A stretch of DNA of 64,000 nucleotides, from NCBI RefSeq assembly GCF_000716535.1, contig NZ_JNWV01000004.1, forward strand, positions 62,001-126,000, given 5' to 3'. The first letter of the stretch is position 1. The number at the start of each line of letters is the position of its first letter. The position numbers were made by a program, and so were the translations under genes. This DNA comes from Streptomyces flaveolus (GTDB lineage Bacteria > Actinomycetota > Actinomycetes > Streptomycetales > Streptomycetaceae). Shown here one piece after another: positions 31,611 through 41,646 of this stretch. The notes beneath the pieces are model-generated. The model searched no databases and was not told the DNA's origin. It saw only the letters and a list, made by a program, of their open reading frames with translations.

Positions 31611-32936
31611 TCAGCCGCGCCAGGGCAGTTCCGCGATCACCCGGGTGGGGCCGCCCGCCGGGGAGTCCACCACGAGGATGCCGTCCACCGCGTCCAGCCG
31701 GGCGGCGAGACCGGCCAGCCCGGAGCCCCCGGAGGCGTCGGCACCGCCCACGCCGTCGTCGGTCACCTGGAGCATCAGCCGGTCCTCCGTGCGCCAGACG
31801 TCGACGGAGGCGGACCGGGCCCCGCTGTGCTTGCTGATGTTCTGGAGCAGCTCGGAGACGGTGAAGTACGCGATGCCCTCGATGGCGGGCGCCGGCCGGG
31901 CCGGCAGGTCGACCTCGACCCTCACCGGCACCGCACAGCGGGAGGCGACCGCCGACAGGGCGGCGTCCAGGCCGCGGTCGGTGAGCACGGCCGGGTGGAT
32001 GCCCCGGGCCAGGTCGCGCAGCTCCTGGAGGGCCGTCTTCACCTCGCCGTGCGCCTCCTCCACCATCCGCGCCGCCGTCCGCGGGTCCTCCCGCAGCTTC
32101 TCCTTCGCCAGCCCCAGATCCATCGCCAGGTTCACCAGCCGGGCCTGCGCGCCGTCGTGCAGGTCCCGCTCGATGCGGCGCAGATCGGCGGCGGCCGTGT
32201 CGACCACGACCCCCCGGTCCGACTCCAGCTCCACCACCCGGGCCGACAGCGGCGACGGCCCGAGCAGCCCGCGCACGAGCAGCCCGTCCACGGTCGTCAG
32301 GGCCCGTACGAGCCAGGGCGTCGCCAGCGTGAACACCAGCCCGATCAGCGCGGTGACGGTGATCTCGAAGGGGTTGTCGAGATAGACGCTGTGGTGGGCG
32401 TCGCCGTACAGCTGGATCCCGCCCTCGCCGGCGTACGCCGGGAACACCCAGAACCACAGCGGATAGGTCAGCAGCGCCCAGCCGCAGGACCAGAAGGTCA
32501 CCGCCACCGAGAACGAGAACACCGCCCACGGGAACTGCACCAGCGCGTACAGCGCGTGCCGCCAGGAGGCACCGCTCTTGAGCAGCGCGCCCATCCAGGC
32601 CGCCGCGCCCGGCTTGCGCGGCCGCAGCGGCTCCGGGTCGGCCACCTCCAGGCCGAGCAGGCCGCGCGCCCGCGCCCGCTCCAGCACGCCGAAGCCCCGG
32701 CAGCCGGCGAGCGCCGCCGCCAGCACCGGGATGCCGAGGAAGGTCACCAGCAGGCCCGCGCCGAGCGTGACCATCGTCACCGTCCAGCTGAACAGGACGG
32801 TCGCCACCGGCAGGCTCAGCAGCACGTAGCCGAACTCCCGCCGGCTCCGCGCCTCGAAGGGCGCCCGCAGCCCGGCGGGCAGCCGGTGCCGCGGCTCGCT
32901 GCGGGTGGCGTACCCCTGTCCGTAGTCCGTGACCAT
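31611..32936 (-). CDS. Sensor histidine kinase, HisKA_3 type (copy 1)
   Basis: 441 residues. The N-terminal half has four to five membrane helices of the putative-sensor type (first pair near residues 35-75, second pair near 130-200). RRIERDLHDGAQARLVNLAM contains the phosphoacceptor histidine of the HisKA_3 family. The HATPase domain carries NISKHSGARSA (N box) and DDGVGGAD (G box). It is clearly paralogous to the adjacent copy 2, with the catalytic region nearly identical and the sensor halves diverged. ATG 32936 lacks a strong ribosome site, and the 288-nt leader contains competing hairpins (33112-33173). It likely acts on the NarL-type regulator at 30722. Confidence 0.9.
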   Translation of the reverse strand: MVTDYGQGYATRSEPRHRLPAGLRAPFEARSRREFGYVLLSLPVATVLFSWTVTMVTLGAGLLVTFLGIPVLAAALAGCRGFGVLERARARGLLGLEVADPEPLRPRKPGAAAWMGALLKSGASWRHALYALVQFPWAVFSFSVAVTFWSCGWALLTYPLWFWVFPAYAGEGGIQLYGDAHHSVYLDNPFEITVTALIGLVFTLATPWLVRALTTVDGLLVRGLLGPSPLSARVVELESDRGVVVDTAAADLRRIERDLHDGAQARLVNLAMDLGLAKEKLREDPRTAARMVEEAHGEVKTALQELRDLARGIHPAVLTDRGLDAALSAVASRCAVPVRVEVDLPARPAPAIEGIAYFTVSELLQNISKHSGARSASVDVWRTEDRLMLQVTDDGVGGADASGGSGLAGLAARLDAVDGILVVDSPAGGPTRVIAELPWRG

Positions 32937-33111
32937 CGGTGTCGTCCCGTTCTCCTCGTTCCGGCGGCGGTCCTGCCGTACATCCAGGGTCGTCCGCCGG
33001 GCGTTCCCGGGGTATGGAGTCCGTCGGCGTCTTGGACGGGGGGTTTTCCCCACCCCTGCGCTCCGCTCGGCCGTAGTGCCGTGGTCAGCCCGTGGGCGCC
33101 ATCGACGCGCG

Positions 33112-33173
33112 GTGCGGAAACGCCGCCACGCGCACGTGAGGCGTTTCCGCGTCTCACGCGCGCGTGGCGGCGT
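33112..33173 (-). promoter_or_regulatory. Two mutually exclusive hairpins in the leader of kinase copy 1
   Basis: Stem B: bases 33120-33140 pair with 33153-33173, 21 pairs with one A-C mismatch. Stem A: GCGGAAACGCC (33114-33124) pairs perfectly with GGCGTTTCCGC (33140-33150). The two share bases 33120-33124 and 33140, so they cannot both form completely. On the minus strand stem B forms first during transcription. This resembles an attenuator or a terminator of the copy 2 transcript. Confidence 0.55.
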
Positions 33174-33224
33174 CGGCCGGCCCTGTGCGGGCGGGGCTAC
33201 TCCCGAGCCATACGAGGGCGGGGG

Positions 33225-34460
33225 CTACTCCTGCCGGTCGCGCCAGGGCAGCTCCGCCGTGACCACCGTCGGGCCGCCCGCGGGGGAGTCGACCACGAAC
33301 AGGCCGTCCACCGCGCCCAGCCGGTCCGCCAGGCCCCGCATCCCGCTGCCCCCGTCCAGCCGGGCGCCGCCGCGGCCGTCGTCGCGGACCTGGATGAGCA
33401 GCCGCTCGTCCGTGCGCCAGACGTCGACGGTGGCGGACCGGGCCCCGCTGTGCTTGCTGATGTTCTGGAGCAGCTCGGAGACGGTGAAGTAGGCGATGCC
33501 CTCGATGGCCGCCGCAGGCCGGGCCGGCAGGTCCACGGTCACCGTCACCGGCACCGTGCAGCGCGAGGCCACCGCCGACAGGGCGGCGTCCAGGCCGCGG
33601 TCGGTGAGCACGGCCGGGTGGATGCCCCGGGCGAGGTCGCGCAGCTCCTGGAGGGCCAGCTTCACCTCGCCGTGCGCCTCCGCCACCATCGCCGCCGCCG
33701 CGTCGGGGTCCTCCAGCAGCTTCTCCTTGGCGAGGCCCAGCCCCATGGCCAGGTTGACCAGCCGCGCCTGGGCCCCGTCGTGCAGGTCCCGTTCGATCCG
33801 GCGCAGATCCGCCGCCGCCGTGTCCACCACGATCCCGCGGTCGGACTCCAGCTCGGCGATCCGGCGCTCCAGCTCGTCCGAGGGTGACAGCAGCCCCCGC
33901 ACCATCGCCCGGTCCAGGTTCGTCATGCCCCGCGCGAGGTACGGCAGCACCGGCCACAGCACGAACAGCGAGGTCAGCACCGTCACGAAGGTGAGGATGC
34001 CCCAGGGCAGCCGGATGGCGTCGTACAGCAGCGTCCGCCAGCCCACCGGGTCCTTCAGCGCCATCCACAGCCGCTGCACCGGGCCCCCGCCCTTGGCGAG
34101 CGGCAGCGGCGACGGCTCCTCCACCCGCACCCCGAGCAGTTTCCGGGCCCGGGCCCGTTCCAGCTTGCCCAGCTGGCGGGCGCCCAGCAGGGACAGCGCC
34201 AGCAGCGGGAGGCCGATCACGGTGAGGGTGAGGGTGCCGCCGGCCACCAGCACGGTGACCGCGTACGTGAACCCGAACAGCGCCACCGGCAGGTTCAGCA
34301 GGAGATACGCGATCTCCTTCCAGGTGTGGGCCTCATAGGCCGGCCGGGGCGGCGGCAGCCGGTGCAGGCCGTCGTGTCCGTCGTGTCCGCCGTTTCCGGC
34401 ACGGCCGTCACGTTCGTCGGTGCCGCCGGTCCGGTCGGCGGCGGGGCTGGGAGCGGTCAT
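33225..34460 (-). CDS. Sensor histidine kinase, HisKA_3 type (copy 2)
   Basis: 411 residues with the same architecture as copy 1: a soluble Asp/Gly-rich N-terminus of about 30 residues, two pairs of membrane helices, RRIERDLHDGAQARLVNLAM with the phosphoacceptor histidine, and a HATPase with NISKHSGARSA. Differences from copy 1 concentrate in the membrane sensor half and in the G box (RDDGRGGARLDGGSG). ATG 34460 begins MTAPSPAAD. The gene is divergent from the second nuo cluster, sharing a 209-bp promoter region that contains a 21-bp direct repeat. No dedicated second response regulator is nearby. Confidence 0.9.
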   Translation of the reverse strand: MTAPSPAADRTGGTDERDGRAGNGGHDGHDGLHRLPPPRPAYEAHTWKEIAYLLLNLPVALFGFTYAVTVLVAGGTLTLTVIGLPLLALSLLGARQLGKLERARARKLLGVRVEEPSPLPLAKGGGPVQRLWMALKDPVGWRTLLYDAIRLPWGILTFVTVLTSLFVLWPVLPYLARGMTNLDRAMVRGLLSPSDELERRIAELESDRGIVVDTAAADLRRIERDLHDGAQARLVNLAMGLGLAKEKLLEDPDAAAAMVAEAHGEVKLALQELRDLARGIHPAVLTDRGLDAALSAVASRCTVPVTVTVDLPARPAAAIEGIAYFTVSELLQNISKHSGARSATVDVWRTDERLLIQVRDDGRGGARLDGGSGMRGLADRLGAVDGLFVVDSPAGGPTVVTAELPWRDRQE

Positions 34461-34541
34461 GCTGATCAGCCTGCCGTGCGCGGCACCGTCCACGCCATGC
34501 GGTACGCCGCCCTCCGCCGCCGGGGGAAAACCCCACCCCAT

Positions 34542-34584
34542 CCGGGTACCGGCTGTCTCACGCCCGGGTACCGACTGTCTCACG
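34542..34584. repeat. 21-bp direct repeat in the kinase/nuoA2 divergent promoter
   Basis: CCGGGTACCGRCTGTCTCACG occurs twice, at 34542-34562 and 34564-34584, with one mismatch and a 22-bp period (two helical turns). It lies 14 bp upstream of the -35-like element of nuoA2 and about 80 bp upstream of the kinase start. This is the arrangement expected for tandem activator or response-regulator sites. Confidence 0.6.
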
Positions 34585-34598
34585 GCCTGACGGGCTGC

Positions 34599-34626
34599 TT
34601 ACCGGTTCTTTATCAGGGCCTAGACT
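34599..34626 (+). promoter_or_regulatory. Putative promoter of the second nuo cluster
   Basis: TTACCG (34599-34604) and TAGACT (34621-34626) are separated by 16 bp, close to a vegetative sigma consensus. The element lies 44 bp upstream of the chosen nuoA2 start and directly downstream of the 21-bp direct repeats. Confidence 0.45.
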
Positions 34627-34669
34627 CCCGTGCGTAAAGGTCATGAGGTCAGGGAGCGAGGGACGGACG

Positions 34670-35089
34670 GTGCGGGAGACGTTGGGGGACTCGTCGTACG
34701 CCGCGGTGAACGTCGTCGCGGCCGGCTACTTCCGGTCCTACTCGGTGGTCGGACTGCTCGCCCTCATCGGCGTGCTCTTCGTCGCGGTCGCCTTCGGCGC
34801 GGGCCGCCTGCTGCGCCCGGTCGTGCCGACACCGGAGAAACTCCTGACCTACGAGTGCGGCGTCGACCCCGTCGGCGAGGGCTGGGCCCACACGCAGGTC
34901 CGCTACTACGTCTACGCCTTCCTGTACGTGATCTTCGCGGTCGACTCGATCTTCCTGTTCCCCTGGGCGACGGTCTTCGCCGCTCCCGGCTACGGCGCGA
35001 CGACCCTGGTGGAGATGTTCGTCTTCCTCGGCTTCCTCGCCGTCGGCCTGCTGTACGCATACAAGAAGGGCGTCCTGGCATGGACGTGA
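34670..35089 (+). CDS. nuoA2: NADH-quinone oxidoreductase subunit A, second cluster
   Basis: 139-residue membrane subunit with three helices. The conserved loop [20 protein letters not shown] contains the quinone-chamber cysteine and glutamate of NuoA, and [20 protein letters not shown] forms helix 2. GTG 34670 is preceded by GAGGGACGG at good spacing; ATG 34643, nine codons upstream, is an alternative. It is the first gene of a ten-gene nuo cluster and overlaps nuoB2 by 10 bases. Confidence 0.93.
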   Translation: MRETLGDSSYAAVNVVAAGYFRSYSVVGLLALIGVLFVAVAFGAGRLLRPVVPTPEKLLTYECGVDPVGEGWAHTQVRYYVYAFLYVIFAVDSIFLFPWATVFAAPGYGATTLVEMFVFLGFLAVGLLYAYKKGVLAWT

Positions 35090-35691
35090 ACCCCTCGGCC
35101 ACCGAGTCCGTCTACCTGCCGGAGCCGAAGCGGCTGGGCGCGCTCGCCCGCCTCGCCCCCGAGCCGATGAAGGTCGTCCTGAACTGGGGCCGCCGCTACT
35201 CGCTCTGGGTGTTCAACTTCGGCCTCGCCTGCTGCGCGATCGAGTTCATCGCCGCGTCGATGGCCCGCCACGACTTCATCCGGCTCGGCGTCATCCCGTT
35301 CGCGCCGGGCCCCCGCCAGGCCGACCTGATGGTGGTCTCGGGCACGGTGACGGACAAGATGGCCCCGGCGGTCAAGCGCCTGTACGAGCAGATGCCGGAG
35401 CCGAAGTACGTCATCTCCTTCGGCGCCTGCTCCAACTGTGGCGGGCCCTACTGGGACTCGTACTCGGTGACGAAGGGCGTCGACCAGATCATCCCCGTCG
35501 ACGTCTACGTCCCCGGCTGCCCGCCGCGCCCCGAGGCGCTGCTCCAGGGCATCCTCAAGCTCCAGGAGAAGATCGCCCGCGAGTCGCTGGGGGAGCGGTA
35601 CGGCAACGGGCCCGCCCGGCCGTCCGCCGCCGCCCTCCAGAGCGGCCTGGTGCGGCCCCCGGCGCCGGCGGGTGAAGGGGGCACACGATGA
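35080..35691 (+). CDS. nuoB2: NADH-quinone oxidoreductase subunit B, second cluster
   Basis: 203-residue subunit that holds the terminal Fe-S cluster N2. The four ligands are visible: the tandem pair in [10 protein letters not shown], one in GACSNCGG and one in [29 protein letters not shown] matches the family. In normal complex I, NuoB forms the quinone pocket with NuoD, but no nuoD exists in this cluster. The C-terminal 30 residues are Pro/Ala-rich and variable. It overlaps nuoC2 by 4 bases. Confidence 0.94.
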   Translation: MDVNPSATESVYLPEPKRLGALARLAPEPMKVVLNWGRRYSLWVFNFGLACCAIEFIAASMARHDFIRLGVIPFAPGPRQADLMVVSGTVTDKMAPAVKRLYEQMPEPKYVISFGACSNCGGPYWDSYSVTKGVDQIIPVDVYVPGCPPRPEALLQGILKLQEKIARESLGERYGNGPARPSAAALQSGLVRPPAPAGEGGTR

Positions 35692-37103
35692 GCACGGCCG
35701 CCGGCTGGCTGCCCGCCCCCGCGGAGGAACTCTTCGGTACGGACGCCACGGCCGAGGAGTCCTACGACGTCCTGACCGTGGACGTACCGCCGTCCGCCTG
35801 GCTCACCGCCCTGGAGACGGCCCGTACGACCCTGTCCTGCACCTACTTCGACTGGCTGAGCGCGGTCGACGAGCCGGGCACCGGCTTCCGGGTCTGCGCG
35901 CACGTCGTCGCCCTGCACCCGGTCCGCCGGCTCCTCGTCCGCACGACCGTGCCGCACGACGCCCCGGCCCTGCCCTCCGCCGTCGGCGTCTACGCGGGCG
36001 CCGCCTGGCACGAGCGCGAGACCCACGAGATGTTCGGCGTCGTCTTCGAGGGCCACCCGGGGCTGGAGCACCTCCTCCTGCCCGAGACCTTCGAGGGCCA
36101 CCCCCTCCGCAAGGACTTCGTCCTCGCCGCCCGCGTCGCCAAGGCCTGGCCGGGCGCGAAGGAACCCGGCGAGTCCGAACACGGCGGCCCGAAACGCCGC
36201 CAGATGCTGCCCCCGGGCGTACCCGACCCCAACGAGTGGGGCCCCCTGAAGGGCCAACTCCCACCCGCCCCGACCCGCCCGGCCAGGGCGGCGGGCCGCA
36301 CCGCGGGAGGTGCGGCGGGGGAGCGTCCGGCGCGGCGCACCCGCTCGGCCTCGGAGGGCTCGGCCAGCCAGGCCGCTGCCGCGGGCGGGGCCGGGGAGGC
36401 TGGTGCGACCGCTGGTGCGGGTGCCGCTGCCGGTGCTCCTGGCCGGCCGCGTCGGACGCGGAGTGCCGGCGAGGGCTCGGTGAGCCAGGTGGCGGCGCGG
36501 GACGAGGACGCGGCGACGCGCAAGCAGGCCGCGACCGAGGGCGACGCCACCCGGGCAGCGACGGAAGGGCCCACGGAAGGGCCGGCCGCCGAGGCCTCGG
36601 TGGCGCACCAGCCCGGCCCGCCGCCCGCGTCCGCCCGGCCGCGCCGCGCCCGCAGCGCCTCGCAGGGCTCGGCCTCGCAGCGCGCCCAGGCGGCGCCGGA
36701 ACCGGCCCCGACGGAGCGGACGGAACCGGCAGAGCGGACGGGACCGGAAGAGTCGGCGGGACCGACAGAGCCGACGGGACCGGCGGAGTCGGCCGGACCG
36801 GTCGGTGGCGCTCGCCCCGCCCGTAGGAGCACCGCGCCGCGCAGCTCCGACGCCCCCTGGCACCACGCCCGCCCGGCGTTCGCCGAGCCGGAGCCCACCG
36901 CTGAACCGGAGCCGAGGAAGGCAGCCGGGCCGGAGCGGTCTGCGGAACCCGAACCGGAGCAGTCCGCACAGCCGCAGCCGCAGCCGCAGCCGGCACCGGG
37001 CAACGAGCCGGAGCCGGAGGGAGCACGCGCCCCGGAGCCGCGCCCCGACGCCCCCGAAAACGACCCGACCACCCCCGACGACCCCGCAGGAGGCCCGCAG
37101 TGA
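35688..37103 (+). CDS. nuoC2: NADH-quinone oxidoreductase subunit C with long disordered tail, second cluster
   Basis: Residues 1-180 form a NuoC (30-kDa) domain, with [18 protein letters not shown] and [11 protein letters not shown] at the conserved positions. Residues 181-471 are low-complexity Ala/Pro/Glu/Gly-rich sequence with no fold that I recognise. The tail contains three copies of a basic-serine motif: [26 protein letters not shown] and [13 protein letters not shown]. Late in the tail come Glu-Pro repeats ([13 protein letters not shown]). NuoC is normally 170-220 residues, so this is more than twice the usual length. The tail does not contain NuoD. It is coupled to nuoB2 and nuoH2 by 4-base overlaps. 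Confidence 0.9.
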   Translation: MSTAAGWLPAPAEELFGTDATAEESYDVLTVDVPPSAWLTALETARTTLSCTYFDWLSAVDEPGTGFRVCAHVVALHPVRRLLVRTTVPHDAPALPSAVGVYAGAAWHERETHEMFGVVFEGHPGLEHLLLPETFEGHPLRKDFVLAARVAKAWPGAKEPGESEHGGPKRRQMLPPGVPDPNEWGPLKGQLPPAPTRPARAAGRTAGGAAGERPARRTRSASEGSASQAAAAGGAGEAGATAGAGAAAGAPGRPRRTRSAGEGSVSQVAARDEDAATRKQAATEGDATRAATEGPTEGPAAEASVAHQPGPPPASARPRRARSASQGSASQRAQAAPEPAPTERTEPAERTGPEESAGPTEPTGPAESAGPVGGARPARRSTAPRSSDAPWHHARPAFAEPEPTAEPEPRKAAGPERSAEPEPEQSAQPQPQPQPAPGNEPEPEGARAPEPRPDAPENDPTTPDDPAGGPQ

Positions 37104-38068
37104 ACGGCGCGTTGGACGTCGCCCTGCGACTTCTGGTCGTCTTCGTCGTCTTCCTGACGTTCCCGCTGATCGTGGGCCAGACCGAGCACAAGGTGATGGC
37201 CCACATGCAGGGCCGGCTCGGACCGATGTACGCGGGCGGCTTCCACGGCTGGGCCCAGCTCATCGCGGACGGCGTGAAGTTCGCGCAGAAGGAGGACGTG
37301 GTCCCGGCGGGCGCCGACCGCCGCGTCTTCCAACTCGCCCCCGCCGTGGCCCTGCTGCCGTACCTCCTCGTCCTCCTCGCCATCCCCATCGGCCCGAGCG
37401 AGGGCGCCGTCGGCCAGGTCCTGGACGCCGGTGTGTTCTTCGTGCTCGCCGTGATGGGCGTCGGCGTGCTCGGCTCGCTGATGGCCGGCTGGGCCAGCGC
37501 CAACAAGTTCTCCCTGCTCGGCGGCCTGCGCACGGCCGCCCAGCTCCTCGCCTACGAACTCCCGATGCTGCTGGCGGTGGCCTCGGTCGCGATGGCGGCG
37601 GGCACCGTCTCCCTGCCCGGCATCGTGCACGCCTTCCACTGGTGGTGGCTGCCCTGGCAGATCGTCGGCGCGATCGTCTTCTTCGTCGCCGGACTCGCCG
37701 AGCTGCAACGCCCGCCGTTCGACATGCCGGTCGCCGACTCGGAGATCATCTTCGGCGCGTACACCGAGTACACCGGCCTGCGCTTCGCCCTGTTCCTGCT
37801 GGCCGAGTACGCCGGCATCGTCGTCCTGTGCGGCCTGACCACCGTCCTCTTCCTGGGCGGATGGCACGGCCCGTGGGGCGCCGACGGCCTCGGCTGGGTC
37901 TGGACCCTGCTGAAGACCGCGATCCTCGCCTTCCTGGTCATCTGGCTCCGCGTCACCTACCCGCGGCTGCGCGAGGACCAGCTCCAGAAGCTCTCCTGGA
38001 CGCTTCTCGTCCCCCTCTCCCTCGCCCAGATCGCCCTCACCGGCATCGTCAAGGTGGTGATCAGCTAA
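37100..38068 (+). CDS. nuoH2: NADH-quinone oxidoreductase subunit H, second cluster
   Basis: 322-residue membrane subunit with eight helices and the expected motifs: [35 protein letters not shown] and [14 protein letters not shown]. It lacks the 100-residue C-terminal tail of the main-operon NuoH, and its first cytoplasmic loop reads GRLGPMY where the main copy has RIGPNRH. The loop acidic residues that line the quinone entrance are present. The GTG start overlaps nuoC2. Confidence 0.94.
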   Translation: MNGALDVALRLLVVFVVFLTFPLIVGQTEHKVMAHMQGRLGPMYAGGFHGWAQLIADGVKFAQKEDVVPAGADRRVFQLAPAVALLPYLLVLLAIPIGPSEGAVGQVLDAGVFFVLAVMGVGVLGSLMAGWASANKFSLLGGLRTAAQLLAYELPMLLAVASVAMAAGTVSLPGIVHAFHWWWLPWQIVGAIVFFVAGLAELQRPPFDMPVADSEIIFGAYTEYTGLRFALFLLAEYAGIVVLCGLTTVLFLGGWHGPWGADGLGWVWTLLKTAILAFLVIWLRVTYPRLREDQLQKLSWTLLVPLSLAQIALTGIVKVVIS

Positions 38069-38070
38069 CC

Positions 38071-38655
38071 ATGGCTGTGCCGACCCCACCCTCCCGTCCC
38101 CGCATCCCCGGCAGCGGCCTCGCCAAGGGCCTGGCCGTCACCCTCCGCACGATGACGAGGAAACACGTCACCGAGCAGTACCCGGACGCCCTGCCCGAAC
38201 TCCCGCCCCGTACCCGTGGCGTGATCGGCCTGTTCGAGGAGAACTGCACGGTCTGCATGCTGTGCGCCCGCGAGTGCCCGGACTGGTGCATCTACATCGA
38301 CTCCCACAAGGAGACGGTCCCGCCCGCCGCCCCCGGCGGACGCGAGCGCAGCCGCAACGTCCTCGACCGGTTCGCGATCGACTTCTCCCTGTGCATGTAC
38401 TGCGGCATCTGCATCGAGGTCTGTCCTTTCGACGCCCTGTTCTGGTCCCCGGAGTTCGAGTACGCCGAGACCGACATCCGCGACCTCACCCACGAGCGGG
38501 ACAAGCTCCGCGAGTGGATGTGGACCGTGCCGGCGCCGCCCGCCCTGGACCCGGGCGCGGAGGAGCCCAAGGAGATCGCCGCCGCCCGCAAGACCGCCGA
38601 GAAGCTGGCCGCCGCCCAGGCCGAGCCGGCGGAGCAGCGGGAGGTGGAGTCGTGA
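38071..38655 (+). CDS. nuoI2: NADH-quinone oxidoreductase subunit I, second cluster
   Basis: 194-residue ferredoxin-like subunit with two complete [4Fe-4S] motifs, [12 protein letters not shown] and [12 protein letters not shown]. In this cluster it would be the entry point for electrons, because NuoE, F and G are missing. The C-terminus is an Ala/Glu-rich helix of about 40 residues. The start ATG is 2 bp after the nuoH2 stop and the stop overlaps nuoJ2 as GTGA. Confidence 0.94.
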   Translation: MAVPTPPSRPRIPGSGLAKGLAVTLRTMTRKHVTEQYPDALPELPPRTRGVIGLFEENCTVCMLCARECPDWCIYIDSHKETVPPAAPGGRERSRNVLDRFAIDFSLCMYCGICIEVCPFDALFWSPEFEYAETDIRDLTHERDKLREWMWTVPAPPALDPGAEEPKEIAAARKTAEKLAAAQAEPAEQREVES

Positions 38656-39260
38656 CCCCCGCCGCCGCAACGGCCACCGTGGCCGCCGCCGACCCGCACG
38701 GCTTCCTGTCCCCGACCGGCGTCGAGATCGCGTTCCTGCTCGTCGGCCTGGTCACCCTCGGCGCCGCGCTGGTCACCGTCACCACCCGGCAGCTGGTGCA
38801 CGCCGCCCTGTGGCTGGTGGTAGCGCTCGGCGGCCTCGCCGTGGAGTACCTGCTGCTCACGGCAGAGTTCATCGCCTGGGTGCAGGTCCTGATCTACGTC
38901 GGTTCCGTCGTCGTCCTCCTGCTGTTCGGCCTGATGCTCACCAAGGCCCCCATCGGCCGTTCCCCGGACGCCGACTCCGGCAACCGCTGGGCCGCCCTCA
39001 CGGTCGCGGGCGCCGCCGCCGTCGCCCTGGTGTGGGTGGTCGCCGACGCCTTCCGGACCACCTGGATCGACCTGGACGGCCCGGCCGCCGGCACCACCGA
39101 GGTCACCGGCGCCAGCCTGTTCCGGCACTGGGTGCTGCCCTTCGAGGCCCTGTCCGTGCTGCTCCTCGCCGCGCTGGTCGGCGCCATCGTGCTGTCCCGC
39201 AAGGCCAGGGCGGATACGGCCGCCGCACCCGCGGTCCCCGGGAAGGAAGGCGTCCGCTGA
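38652..39260 (+). CDS. nuoJ2: NADH-quinone oxidoreductase subunit J, second cluster
   Basis: 202-residue, five-helix membrane subunit. The stretch [20 protein letters not shown] is the conserved third helix of NuoJ. Unlike the main-operon copy it ends shortly after the last helix, without the charged tail of about 110 residues. GTG start overlapping nuoI2; the stop shares one base with the nuoK2 ATG. Confidence 0.93.
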   Translation: MTPAAATATVAAADPHGFLSPTGVEIAFLLVGLVTLGAALVTVTTRQLVHAALWLVVALGGLAVEYLLLTAEFIAWVQVLIYVGSVVVLLLFGLMLTKAPIGRSPDADSGNRWAALTVAGAAAVALVWVVADAFRTTWIDLDGPAAGTTEVTGASLFRHWVLPFEALSVLLLAALVGAIVLSRKARADTAAAPAVPGKEGVR

Positions 39261-39649
39261 TGCACCTCGCCTACCCCGCCGTACTCTCCGCCCTCCTCTT
39301 CTGCACCGGCCTGTACGGCGTCCTCGCCCGCCGCAACGCGATCCTGGTCCTGATGTCGGTCGAGCTCATGCTCAACGCCGTCAACCTCAACCTGGTCGCC
39401 TTCGACGTCTGGCTGAGCCGCGCCGCGAAGGACACCCTGCACTCCGGCCAGGCGCTGACCCTGTTCACCATCGCCATCGCGGCCGCCGAGATCGGCATCG
39501 GCCTGGCGATCGTGCTCGCCGTCTACCGCAACCGCGGCACCTCCGACATCGACAAGCTCCGCGACACCGCCGAGGGCCCCGAGGCCTCGGGCCCCGACAC
39601 CGGGGGCCCCGGCACCTCCGCGGCCGAGAAGGCTGAGGCCACCGCGTGA
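39260..39649 (+). CDS. nuoK2: NADH-quinone oxidoreductase subunit K, second cluster
   Basis: 129-residue three-helix subunit. [15 protein letters not shown] and [20 protein letters not shown] keep both channel glutamates. The extra 30 residues compared with the main copy are an acidic Gly/Ala-rich C-terminal tail. TGATG overlap with nuoJ2 and GTGA overlap with nuoL2. Confidence 0.93.
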   Translation: MHLAYPAVLSALLFCTGLYGVLARRNAILVLMSVELMLNAVNLNLVAFDVWLSRAAKDTLHSGQALTLFTIAIAAAEIGIGLAIVLAVYRNRGTSDIDKLRDTAEGPEASGPDTGGPGTSAAEKAEATA

Positions 39650-41640
39650 CCACGACCACCCTCGCCGCCCTCGTCCCCCTCCTGCCGTTCCTGGGCGCCG
39701 CGGCCGGCCTGCTGCTCGGCCGCACCGCGCCCGGGTTCGTCCGCCCGCTCGCCGTGCTGCCGCCGCTGGCCTCCCTGGCGCTGGCCGCGCTGGTCGCCGC
39801 ACGGCAGGGCGGCGACGCGGCCGTCGACGCCCACACCGAGCTGACGCCCACCGGGTCCGTGCCGATCGAGCTGGCCCTGCACATCGACGGCTTCGCCGCG
39901 CTCGTCGCCGTCCTGGTCGCGTTCGTCGCGGCCTGCGTGCAGATCTACTCCACCGGCTACCTGCGGGACGACCCGCGCTACCCCTCGTACGCCGCTCTCG
40001 TCTCCCTGTTCACCTCCGCGATGCTCCTGGTCGTCTACTCCGGCGACCTGATCGTGCTGCTGGTCGGCTGGGAAGTCATGGGCATCTGCTCCTACTTCCT
40101 GGTCGGCCACTACTGGGAGACCCCCGAGGCCCGGGCCGCCTCCCTGAAGGCCTTCCTGGTCACCAAGCTCGGCGACGTGCCCTTCCTCATCGGCCTGTTC
40201 GCGCTGGCCACCGACGCAGGGTCGTTCCGCATCACCCGCGTCCTCGGCGCCGTCGCGAGCGGCGGCATCGACCACCCGACGGTGATCGCGCTGCTGCTGC
40301 TCGCCGGTGTCGCGGGCAAGTCGGCGCAGTTCCCGCTGCACACCTGGCTCCCGGACGCGATGGCGGGCCCGACGCCCGTCTCGGCGCTGATCCACGCGGC
40401 GACGATGGTCGCCGCCGGTGTCTACTTCACCGCCCGTCTCCTCCCGCTCTTCGAGGCCTCCCAGGCCGCGATGGTGGTCCTCGCCGTCATGGCCGCCGTC
40501 ACGATGGCGGGCTCCGGTCTCGCCGCGCTCGCCCAGGACGACATCAAGCGCGTCCTCGCCTACTCGACGATCGGCCAGCTCGGCTACATGACCGGCGCCC
40601 TCGCCGTCGGCGACCGCGGTGCCGCCGTCTTCCACCTCCTGTCGCACGGCGCCTTCAAGGCGCTGCTGTTCCTCGCGGCCGGCGTGATCATCCACGCCGC
40701 CGGCACCAACTCGCTTGCCGCCATGTCCCGCATGCACGGCCTGCGCGACCGCATCCCGGACGCCTACTGGACGATGACCGTGGCGCTGCTCGCCCTAGCC
40801 GCGATCCCGCCCTTCAGCGGCTTCTTCTCCAAGGAGTCCGTCCTCGGCGCCGCCGAGCACGTGACCTCCGGCCACACCGAGCACGCGCCCGGCGCCGCCG
40901 GCTGGATCGTCCTCGTCGCCGGACTGCTCACCGCCCTGCTGACGGCCGCGTACGCCACCCGGCTGTGGCTGCTGGCCTTCCGCGGCCGGGGTGCCGAGGT
41001 CCCCGACCACGGCCGCCAGCCGCTGACGATGACCGTGGTGCTCTGGGTGCTCGCGGTCCCCTCCCTCGCTCTCGGCGGGCTCGCCTACCGCGCACTGCCC
41101 GGCTGGTTCGACGGCCGCGACCTGACCCCCACCCTGCTCACCTCCGTCCTGGGCACGGGCCTCGCCCTGGTCGGCGGGCTGCTCACCTACGGCTGCTGGC
41201 AGCGCACCACCCAGCTCGCCGCCCGCACCCCGCTGGGCGCGGTCGCCGCCCACCCCGAGGAGGACGCCGGACTGGTCGAGGCCGAGGCCATCGCCACCCA
41301 CGAGCCGGCCTACGGCGACATCGCCTACGCCCCCGACCCGGCGGACCCGTCACGGCTGCTGCTCGGCCCACTGCACCGGCCCGCGGCCGCCGGCTTCCAC
41401 CTGGACGCCGTGTACAGGGCGCTGTTCGTCCGTCCGGTCCAGGCCGGGGCGAGTCTCGTCCGGTTCCTCGACCGCGAGGTCGTCGACACCTACGTACACG
41501 GTGCCGCCGCCGTGCCCCGGCTGCTCGGGGCCGCCGTGCGGCGGGCGCAGACCGGCAATGTGCAGACCTATGTGAGCGCGCTGCTCGCCGGCACCGTCGT
41601 CCTGGCGGTCGCCGTCCTCCTCGTCGCCACGGGAGTGTGA
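39646..41640 (+). CDS. nuoL2: NADH-quinone oxidoreductase subunit L, second cluster
   Basis: 664-residue antiporter-like subunit. [18 protein letters not shown] has the channel glutamate, [20 protein letters not shown] has the lysine and HTWLP signature, and the C-terminal 180 residues contain the lateral helix and the final membrane anchor. All pumping residues visible in the main-operon NuoL are kept, so the membrane arm looks functional. GTG start. Confidence 0.94.
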   Translation: MTTTTLAALVPLLPFLGAAAGLLLGRTAPGFVRPLAVLPPLASLALAALVAARQGGDAAVDAHTELTPTGSVPIELALHIDGFAALVAVLVAFVAACVQIYSTGYLRDDPRYPSYAALVSLFTSAMLLVVYSGDLIVLLVGWEVMGICSYFLVGHYWETPEARAASLKAFLVTKLGDVPFLIGLFALATDAGSFRITRVLGAVASGGIDHPTVIALLLLAGVAGKSAQFPLHTWLPDAMAGPTPVSALIHAATMVAAGVYFTARLLPLFEASQAAMVVLAVMAAVTMAGSGLAALAQDDIKRVLAYSTIGQLGYMTGALAVGDRGAAVFHLLSHGAFKALLFLAAGVIIHAAGTNSLAAMSRMHGLRDRIPDAYWTMTVALLALAAIPPFSGFFSKESVLGAAEHVTSGHTEHAPGAAGWIVLVAGLLTALLTAAYATRLWLLAFRGRGAEVPDHGRQPLTMTVVLWVLAVPSLALGGLAYRALPGWFDGRDLTPTLLTSVLGTGLALVGGLLTYGCWQRTTQLAARTPLGAVAAHPEEDAGLVEAEAIATHEPAYGDIAYAPDPADPSRLLLGPLHRPAAAGFHLDAVYRALFVRPVQAGASLVRFLDREVVDTYVHGAAAVPRLLGAAVRRAQTGNVQTYVSALLAGTVVLAVAVLLVATGV

Positions 41641-41646
41641 GCAGGC

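Noticed and set aside
35688..37103. A hidden NuoD domain fused to NuoC2
   Set aside because: The extra 290 residues are low-complexity with none of the NuoD motifs and are too short for a 380-residue domain.
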